From Mercurialis annua (taxonomy: Eukaryota; Streptophyta; Magnoliopsida; Malpighiales; Euphorbiaceae): a stretch of 64,000 bases of DNA. The notes below the pieces were generated by a model that was not told where the DNA came from, did no database searches, and was given only the letters and a program-made list of their open reading frames with translations. Location of the stretch: positions 2,916,501-2,980,500 of the forward strand of contig NC_065571.1 of assembly GCF_937616625.2 (NCBI RefSeq), given 5' to 3'. The translations under genes were made by a program, and so were the position numbers. This document shows, piece after piece, positions 57,876 to 64,000 of this stretch (positions are counted from its first letter, which is position 1; every line of letters starts with the position of its first letter).

Positions 57876-60800
57876 CTAGATATTCCTATGCATACGAGGC
57901 AGTGAAACACCAGCAATATCATCTACAAGAATGCTTGAAACATCATCAACTTGATTTTCATGGAGAGCCAAACCAAGAGGATGAGAAAAACCAATGTTAG
58001 CCAGCCTGTCCGCGCAACGGTTGCCTTCACGATAAATGTGACAAACTTGAATATGCCAATTACGTTTCAAAAGATCTCTAATAGCCCATAACAGATTTGT
58101 ATTGGCATTGATAGTTAAATCTTCATTGGTGATAGCATCAACAGCAAGTTTGCTATCCATTTCAAGGATAACTTGTTTGTGACCTCTACTCCAAGCAAGA
58201 TTAAGACCATCTAAAGCACCCCATAATTCAGCTTGAAGCACTGAACACCGCCCTATCAATCTGCTGTAACCGAACATCCATTCACCGCTGCTATTACGAG
58301 CAACTCCTCCAGAAGCAGCCCTGTTTGTAGGACCCCGTACAGCACCGTCAGAGTTAAGTTTTAGCCAGTTGGGAGGAGGAGGATCCCAACCAATTAAATG
58401 CTCAACTTTTGGACCTAAACCTGGATTAGATAACATGGCAAACTGCTGAGCTTTGATGGTGAAGTTCACCATTTGATTAATCATCATAACAATCGCGTCT
58501 GAGCTCCTTCTATCGTTCTTGAACACCAAATTGTTCCGATGGGTCCACAAATTCCAACAAGTGATTCCAAAAGTGGTAATCCAATTGCTTGTCTCCGTCG
58601 AAAGATTACTCTGTAAATTGTCAAAAAACCAAACATCAAAATCAGCAGTAAAGAATCTATTAAATAGAACGGGAGGAATTAATTTTCTCCAAACTTCCCT
58701 CGCAAAAATGCAATGGCGGAGGACATGATCTCTGTCTTCTGTATGATACCCGCAGATCATGCAAGATGTTTCATCAGTCATGTGTCTTCTACCACGTTCC
58801 GAGTTAGTCATCAATCTGTTCTTAGCAGCGAGCCACAACATGGTACGGACTCTTTGAGCACCAGGCCAATTCCAAACTGCCCTCCATTTGCTATTATCCT
58901 CTTCCCAAATGTCATTATCCTGCACAATATATGCAGATTTAACACTGAACAAACCTGAACTAGTTAATCCCCAGTACGGTTGGTCTGTTCCCTCATGCTG
59001 AGCTGGAGGCTTAATTGCCGCTAGGTGAAGAAGAACAGAATATGGGACCAACTGAGATATATAGTCCCAATTCCACGAATTAATAGACACAACATCCTTC
59101 ACTTTCTTTGATAAATCATTCTCATTAAGCGGGGAAAAGGCTAGGAGCTTTAAAGGACCGAGGTCACCAAGCCAACTATCATTCCAGAAGTTGATATCAC
59201 TGCCGTCTCCAAGAGACCAATGAATACCAAAGGAAATGGTACTCCACAGATGAAACAGGTTTCTCCAGAGAATAGAGCAAGGGCCAGAGATTTTGTAAGA
59301 ATTTCCATTATTGTGCCATCCATATTTACTTCTAATCACTTGAACCCAGAGCAACTCCGGATTTGTAATAACCAAGTACCCAATCTTCATTAAGAAAGCA
59401 TTATTTTGTCTTTTCAAATCTTGAATGCCGCTGCCACCATTGCGACAGGGAGTACACATATCGCTCCACTTGACTAGAGAAGGCTTATAGGAGCCGTTTT
59501 GGTTACCCCACACAAAATTCCGAACTAAGCGATTAATCTGATCGCATAATCCTTTCGGGAGAGCGGTAGTTTGCATGGTATATCCTGGAATAGCCATTAG
59601 AACGGACTTAGCTAAAGTAAGTCTGCCTGCCATCGAAAGAAGACTAGCATTCCATCCGGATAACTTCTTCTTAATTTTCTCTAAGATGTATAGGTATGTA
59701 TCTTTAGTAACCCGAGAGTGCAACAAGGGGACACCAAGATAAATGCCTAAATCTTGAGTTCTCTGAAAGCCCATGACATTGGCAATGCTCTCCGCCTTTT
59801 GAACCTGCACATTAGAAGAAAAAAAGATTTTTGTTTTGTTTAAGCTGACCCTGAGCCCTGAGCTATTCGAAAATTCCTCAAGGATGGATTTGATAGCAAG
59901 CCCTTGCTCTTCACTAGCTTTGCCAAAAAGGACCAAATCATCTGCAAAAAACAAATGGGAAAAATCAGGACCATTTCTATTAAGCTTAATAGGGCTCCAC
60001 TCCCTGTTTTGAATTGCTAGGCAAATCCGATGGGAGAGACGCTCCATACATAAAACAAAAATATAAGGGGAGAGAGGATCCCCCTGACGGATCCCTCTAG
60101 AAGGTTTAAATTCCTGGGAAGCCGATCCATTCCAAAGAAGGTTCATCTGAGATGATGAAATGCAGTGCATTATGACCCTGATAATGTGAGCAGGAATGCC
60201 AACATCCAAGAGGGTATCTTCTATAAAATTCCAATTTAAACGATCATAAGCTTTTTCGAGGTCAACTTTTATTGCAAACCAACCCTCTTTTCCTTTTTTG
60301 ATCCGCATGGAATGAATAACTTCCTGCGCGATAATAATGTTATCTGTGATGTTGCGACCTGCAATAAAGCTCACTTGAGTCGGGTTAATAATACGAGGCA
60401 TAATAGATTTGAGCCGGTTAGTAATAATTTTAGTAACCAATTTGTACATAACCGTGCATAAGCTAATGGGTCTAAAATCCTTGATTGTCTCTGGTTTACT
60501 GGACTTGGGAATAAGCGTAATCAAGGTTTTATTCAACTCTGTATCCATAACTCCATATCTGAAAGTTTGTTGAATGAAGTAACACACCGAATTTCCCACA
60601 ACAGCCCAATCGTTTTGATAAAAGCCAGCCGGGAGTCCGTCAATGCCAGGAGCTTTCCAAGGCTTCATCTGGAAAAGAGCTTGATGGATTTCCCCATGAG
60701 TGATACCCATGTTGAGGGAATTAAGCATAAAATCACTAAGAGCAGGGAAATATCCACGGGTATTGTAAATCGGTCTAGCAATATCATCTTCAGTATACAA

Positions 60801-62000
60801 CTCAGTGAAGAATGAGACAGCCATATTCTGCAGGTAAACATCATCGTCACACCAACTGCCATCCAGCTTTTTAAGCATACAGATACGGTTCTTCTTCCTT
60901 CTCGCTATGGTTTTAGCATGAAAGTACGAAGTGTTTCTGTCGCCAAACATAATCCACTCGCACCGAGATTTCTGCAACCAAAACGACTCCTCCCGCAAGA
61001 GAATCTCATTGAGCTCAGCTTGAAGGTGAGTTTCTAGATTGGAAAGATAGCTACAATTCCGGGTCTCTAGCACTTTTTGAATCCCGTTAAGTCTCCCCAT
61101 TAATTGCTTCTTTTGCTTGAAAATATTACCAAAAACATTGACGTTCCACTCACTAATCTCATTAGTAACCAAATTGATATTCTCTGTGAGGGGCCGCTGA
61201 TGTTGCCAACCTTTAGTAACCACCTTTTCGAAATCTTGATGGGTTATCCAAGAAGACAGAAAGCGAAAAGGCTTAGTAACCGTCGTAACCTGCTGGATAG
61301 AGTTCAGCTTAATGAGAATTGGCCGATGGTCGGAGTGAATTCTAGGAAGGTGGTGTGTGATGGCGTTAGGGAAAATATTACACCAATTGTTGTTGCATAA
61401 ACCCCTGTCAAGACGCTGAAATAAATTTCCCCGTCTCCAAGTATAAGCAGGCCCCCTAAAATCAAGTTGAGTAAGAGCATTAGAGTCCACAAAATCATTA
61501 AAGAGTGGGCAACCAGACTTCCTTCGACAAGATCCACCTCTCCGATCATTAGAACTCAAGATTGCATTAAAGTCGCCAGCCAGGAGCCAGGGATCATTAT
61601 TTCCAATGTCAAGCAAGGAAAGATCTCGCCAAAGATCACGACGAGTAGAGGATTGAGGGCTGCCATACACGGCCGTAAACCATAAAGTCTCATTTTTATC
61701 ACCCAGGGTAATGAAGGAGTGGATGAATTGCCGATGATTAAGAACCACATTCACATGAACATTTGAATTCCAAAGGATCCAAATGCCACCAGAGAAACCA
61801 CGAGCTTCGACTCGATGCGAGAATTCAAAGCGCGATTGCTTAATAACTTTATCAGCTTTTATACCTGCAATTCTGGGTTCAACTATAACAAGTAGAGAGG
61901 GATTATAACAATCTTGAAAAGACTTAAGGGTGCGAATAAAGTTGCTACTCGCAGCCCCCTGGCAATTCCAAATAAATAAATTAATATTTTTATTAAACAT
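57876..62000 (-). CDS. LINE ORF2: APE endonuclease, reverse transcriptase and RNase H, 1374 aa
   Basis: This polyprotein makes the nick and the cDNA for target-primed reverse transcription. Domain order: an exonuclease-endonuclease-phosphatase fold (about residues 5-230) with IWNCQGA, LLAGDFNAI and the catalytic SDHRP at 223-227. The reverse transcriptase follows with FRPISLC, FAIKVDLEKAYDRLNW, GIRQGDPLSPYIFVL and the active site FFADD near 683-687. A zinc-binding linker domain has CMICGYHTEDRDHVLRHC. A C-terminal RNase H (about 1210-1340) has LNSDGAV, AELWGAL, EMDSKL and REGNRCADRLA, so all four acidic positions are present. RNase H is found in many plant L1-clade elements. No stop or frameshift is seen, so the protein may be functional. 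It is translated from the same RNA as ORF1, which ends 41 bp upstream. Confidence 0.97.
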   Translation of the reverse strand: MFNKNINLFIWNCQGAASSNFIRTLKSFQDCYNPSLLVIVEPRIAGIKADKVIKQSRFEFSHRVEARGFSGGIWILWNSNVHVNVVLNHRQFIHSFITLGDKNETLWFTAVYGSPQSSTRRDLWRDLSLLDIGNNDPWLLAGDFNAILSSNDRRGGSCRRKSGCPLFNDFVDSNALTQLDFRGPAYTWRRGNLFQRLDRGLCNNNWCNIFPNAITHHLPRIHSDHRPILIKLNSIQQVTTVTKPFRFLSSWITHQDFEKVVTKGWQHQRPLTENINLVTNEISEWNVNVFGNIFKQKKQLMGRLNGIQKVLETRNCSYLSNLETHLQAELNEILLREESFWLQKSRCEWIMFGDRNTSYFHAKTIARRKKNRICMLKKLDGSWCDDDVYLQNMAVSFFTELYTEDDIARPIYNTRGYFPALSDFMLNSLNMGITHGEIHQALFQMKPWKAPGIDGLPAGFYQNDWAVVGNSVCYFIQQTFRYGVMDTELNKTLITLIPKSSKPETIKDFRPISLCTVMYKLVTKIITNRLKSIMPRIINPTQVSFIAGRNITDNIIIAQEVIHSMRIKKGKEGWFAIKVDLEKAYDRLNWNFIEDTLLDVGIPAHIIRVIMHCISSSQMNLLWNGSASQEFKPSRGIRQGDPLSPYIFVLCMERLSHRICLAIQNREWSPIKLNRNGPDFSHLFFADDLVLFGKASEEQGLAIKSILEEFSNSSGLRVSLNKTKIFFSSNVQVQKAESIANVMGFQRTQDLGIYLGVPLLHSRVTKDTYLYILEKIKKKLSGWNASLLSMAGRLTLAKSVLMAIPGYTMQTTALPKGLCDQINRLVRNFVWGNQNGSYKPSLVKWSDMCTPCRNGGSGIQDLKRQNNAFLMKIGYLVITNPELLWVQVIRSKYGWHNNGNSYKISGPCSILWRNLFHLWSTISFGIHWSLGDGSDINFWNDSWLGDLGPLKLLAFSPLNENDLSKKVKDVVSINSWNWDYISQLVPYSVLLHLAAIKPPAQHEGTDQPYWGLTSSGLFSVKSAYIVQDNDIWEEDNSKWRAVWNWPGAQRVRTMLWLAAKNRLMTNSERGRRHMTDETSCMICGYHTEDRDHVLRHCIFAREVWRKLIPPVLFNRFFTADFDVWFFDNLQSNLSTETSNWITTFGITCWNLWTHRNNLVFKNDRRSSDAIVMMINQMVNFTIKAQQFAMLSNPGLGPKVEHLIGWDPPPPNWLKLNSDGAVRGPTNRAASGGVARNSSGEWMFGYSRLIGRCSVLQAELWGALDGLNLAWSRGHKQVILEMDSKLAVDAITNEDLTINANTNLLWAIRDLLKRNWHIQVCHIYREGNRCADRLANIGFSHPLGLALHENQVDDVSSILVDDIAGVSLPRMHRNI

Positions 62001-62041
62001 AAAAAAGATATTAAAAAGAGGAACAGGGGATCAAACCACCA

Positions 62042-63790
62042 TCAGACGAGAATGCTTGAGTCCTCCAAGGAGAGACTCCTGGCTGGCTGCTCATGGCTCA
62101 CAAAGTCAGCGGAAGTGGGGGCGTGGTCATCTGACTGAACACCCATCTCCAAAATCAGCTCTTCGATAGTAGAGTTTTGAGGCAAACATGCCTCTCTTTT
62201 TTTCCTGGCCTTCACACTTCCTTTAGAGTTCTTATTAATTTTAATGCTCCACTTACTTTGAGGTTTATCCGGACCTTTCGGGCTAAATTTATCTCTCAAA
62301 GAGAGATTTTTTAATTTGGAAAGATGATTATTATTCTCTTGTGAAGAAGCAATAGAGAAAACAATATGATTTTTTGGGTCTAATGAGGTAGAGCAGCGGT
62401 TGACAGGTAATTTAGCGCTAGTAGAAGCCTCGGCTTCGTGACCCTTGTCATGGAAACTTCTGGGAGGAATACTCGATTTATCCTGAGGAACTTGTGCATG
62501 GTTATGCATGGGACGGATGTTTTGCGTGCCGCTAGAATTATTGGGCTTTTTGTTGATCTTACCGTTATTTCTTATCTCTTGGGCCTTGCTGGCATTCTCA
62601 ATGTAATCAGTTGTGGTTGCCTTGATTAAAGTCGAAAAGGAATTTTCCTTCTTACCGTTAGTGGAATCTTGACCATGATTTTCTTCTTCCAAATTAGCTA
62701 TAGAATCATATCGGGACCCGGAAGATATTTTGTCGCTGATTGCTTGGTTATTGCCTTTGAAACCAGGTTTCCTTCTTTGGTTCGTCACCTGCATCCAAGG
62801 GCCAAATCGTGATTCTTCCGCCGTCGTTGCCGGAATTTGGTCATTATTATCAATCACTTGACGAACTTGCTGAGGACTGTTAACGTCAACTTTTTTGAAT
62901 TGACAATGGTTTTCCCGATGACCGTACCTCCCACAATCGAAACAAATAATGGGCAGGCCTTCATACTCAACTCTCTGAAGCCGACCATCGATCAAGATAC
63001 TAGAAATTAGAGGTTTAGTAAGATCTAAATTGATAGCGAGCCTAGCAAATTTTCCTCGCTCCTTAGCTTCCGTATTATAATCAATTTTGATAACCTTCCC
63101 AATTGTATTGGCAATGGCATTAAGCACATGATTATGATAGTATTGGATTGGGAGCCCTGGAAAACGAACCCTGGCAGTAACTAAAGTAGCAGCAGTGTTG
63201 TCTGACGAGAAGGCGGGATTCCAAGGTTGAATGGTAAGGTAATGGCCAAAGAGAACCCAAGGGCCACCAGATAAAACCTTGATGTAATCATCCATAGAAT
63301 AAAACCTGACAAGGAAGAAGTTATTGTCCAGATCAACAAGGCTTGGGTAATCTTTTGGGTTCCATAGTTTGATGATTCGACTGAAAAGCGTTCTATACCC
63401 GATAGTTTTCCCAAGCAACCTGATGATTATACAAAACTTCATGTTTTGGGCAATTAAATTATGGACTCTATCAGAGAAGTTGATCACGGGTACGCCTTTA
63501 TCATTACCAATCTCAAAATCGGCATCTGAAAGACTAATTCCAGCCTCCTCTTCATCGCATTCATTTGTAGGAATTCGCTCCTTATTAAGGAGTTTATCCT
63601 TGAATGACGTCTTCTCACTAGGTTGGTTATCTTTGATAGGTTCTCTGTCAATGATTTCAATATCCATGTCTGCATCCTCATTCAATCTGCTATTACCATC
63701 CTCCAGACGGAACTTCACCTTCTTAGTAGACCGATTTGGATCATTGTTGTCAAGATTTTCTGTTTCAGTACAGAGAGAATTTTCTGTCAT
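62042..63790 (-). CDS. LINE ORF1: DUF4283 and zinc-knuckle RNA-binding protein, 582 aa
   Basis: ORF1 proteins of plant L1 elements coat the element's RNA and form the ribonucleoprotein that inserts. Residues about 100-245 match the DUF4283 type (FFLVRFYSMDDYIKVLSGGPW, then GHYLTIQPWNP). A CX2CX4HX4C zinc knuckle follows at C283-C296 (CFDCGRYGHRENHC). The N-terminal 95 residues are acidic and the C-terminal half is low-complexity, basic and Asn/Ser-rich, probably disordered. The ATG at 63790 lies only 27 bp inside the element's 5' end and no upstream in-frame ATG exists within the element. The frame is intact. Confidence 0.95.
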   Translation of the reverse strand: MTENSLCTETENLDNNDPNRSTKKVKFRLEDGNSRLNEDADMDIEIIDREPIKDNQPSEKTSFKDKLLNKERIPTNECDEEEAGISLSDADFEIGNDKGVPVINFSDRVHNLIAQNMKFCIIIRLLGKTIGYRTLFSRIIKLWNPKDYPSLVDLDNNFFLVRFYSMDDYIKVLSGGPWVLFGHYLTIQPWNPAFSSDNTAATLVTARVRFPGLPIQYYHNHVLNAIANTIGKVIKIDYNTEAKERGKFARLAINLDLTKPLISSILIDGRLQRVEYEGLPIICFDCGRYGHRENHCQFKKVDVNSPQQVRQVIDNNDQIPATTAEESRFGPWMQVTNQRRKPGFKGNNQAISDKISSGSRYDSIANLEEENHGQDSTNGKKENSFSTLIKATTTDYIENASKAQEIRNNGKINKKPNNSSGTQNIRPMHNHAQVPQDKSSIPPRSFHDKGHEAEASTSAKLPVNRCSTSLDPKNHIVFSIASSQENNNHLSKLKNLSLRDKFSPKGPDKPQSKWSIKINKNSKGSVKARKKREACLPQNSTIEELILEMGVQSDDHAPTSADFVSHEQPARSLSLEDSSILV

Positions 63791-63833
63791 TGTTTTTGGT
63801 GCTGTTATTATTACATCAACTCTAGTTTTATTG

Positions 63834-64000
63834 TTTCAGTCTCTAATTATTTTTTTGTAATATTTTGTTCTCTTCGACATTCAAAGCATCCTCTATATTG
63901 ACATAAAATATATAAAGATACTCATTATCCCATTTAGAAAATTATATTTTATTCATTTAATTTAATCTTACATAATGTTTTTTTTTAACAAATGCTAAAA
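63834..64000. other. Flank beyond the LINE, nothing recognised
   Basis: AT-rich sequence following the second copy of the LINE target duplication. Confidence 0.5.

Larger units (their letters stand above)
57833..63817 (-). mobile_element. Full-length L1-type non-LTR retrotransposon (LINE)
   Basis: The element is about 5,985 bp with two open frames in different phases, ORF1 (62042-63790) and ORF2 (57876-62000), separated by 41 bp. A perfect 16-bp direct repeat, CAACTCTAGTTTTATT, flanks it at 57817-57832 and 63818-63833. The 3' end is a short untranslated stretch of about 43 bp with an A-rich tail, seen on plus as TTATTTTTTTTATAAC. The 5' leader is only 27 bp, so the copy is either complete with a minimal leader or lost a little of its 5' end. 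Both frames are uninterrupted and the duplication is exact, so insertion is recent. Confidence 0.95.

Overview
This is a plant nuclear window, almost certainly from a eudicot. It is AT-rich, and its genes carry GT-AG introns that can be reassembled with consistent phase. The gene set is typical of plants: copper amine oxidases with signal peptides, an organellar P-class PPR protein, an HSP70T-2-like protein, a Sec14-like protein and a plant SurE phosphatase. The transposons are also plant types. I cannot name the species from sequence alone.

Layout. 1-7874: most of a long-terminal-repeat retrotransposon that enters from the left. It has a PBS, a PPT and a 3.05-kb right LTR, but no coding capacity (LARD-like). 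10538-19389: two paralogous copper amine oxidase genes facing each other (10538-13572 on plus, 16818-19389 on minus), with an intronless PPR gene between them. 24308-26029: a short cytosolic HSP70 (HSP70T-2/HSP70-8 type) with a probable 5'-UTR intron and a heat-shock-element-like sequence upstream. 29805-33333 (minus): a seven-exon CRAL-TRIO/Sec14-like gene. 33.5-47.7 kb: gene-poor, with many MITEs, a SINE, hAT-type and Mutator-type non-autonomous elements, and a striking 1,066-bp Mutator-like element carrying an array of hairpins. 47799-48579: a two-exon gene for a 62-residue protein. 50626-53392 (minus): a nine-exon SurE-type nucleotidase. 57833-63817 (minus): a structurally complete L1-type LINE with both ORFs open, bounded by a perfect 16-bp target duplication.

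The genes do not form a pathway. The one local relationship is the amine oxidase pair, probably an old inverted duplication. The remaining space is largely small non-autonomous DNA transposons. At least five have an exact 9-bp target duplication (Mutator-type), and others show hAT-type (8 bp) or Stowaway-type (TA) signatures. All coordinates, splice sites and duplications were read by eye from the sequence. Family names rest on remembered motifs, not on a database search.
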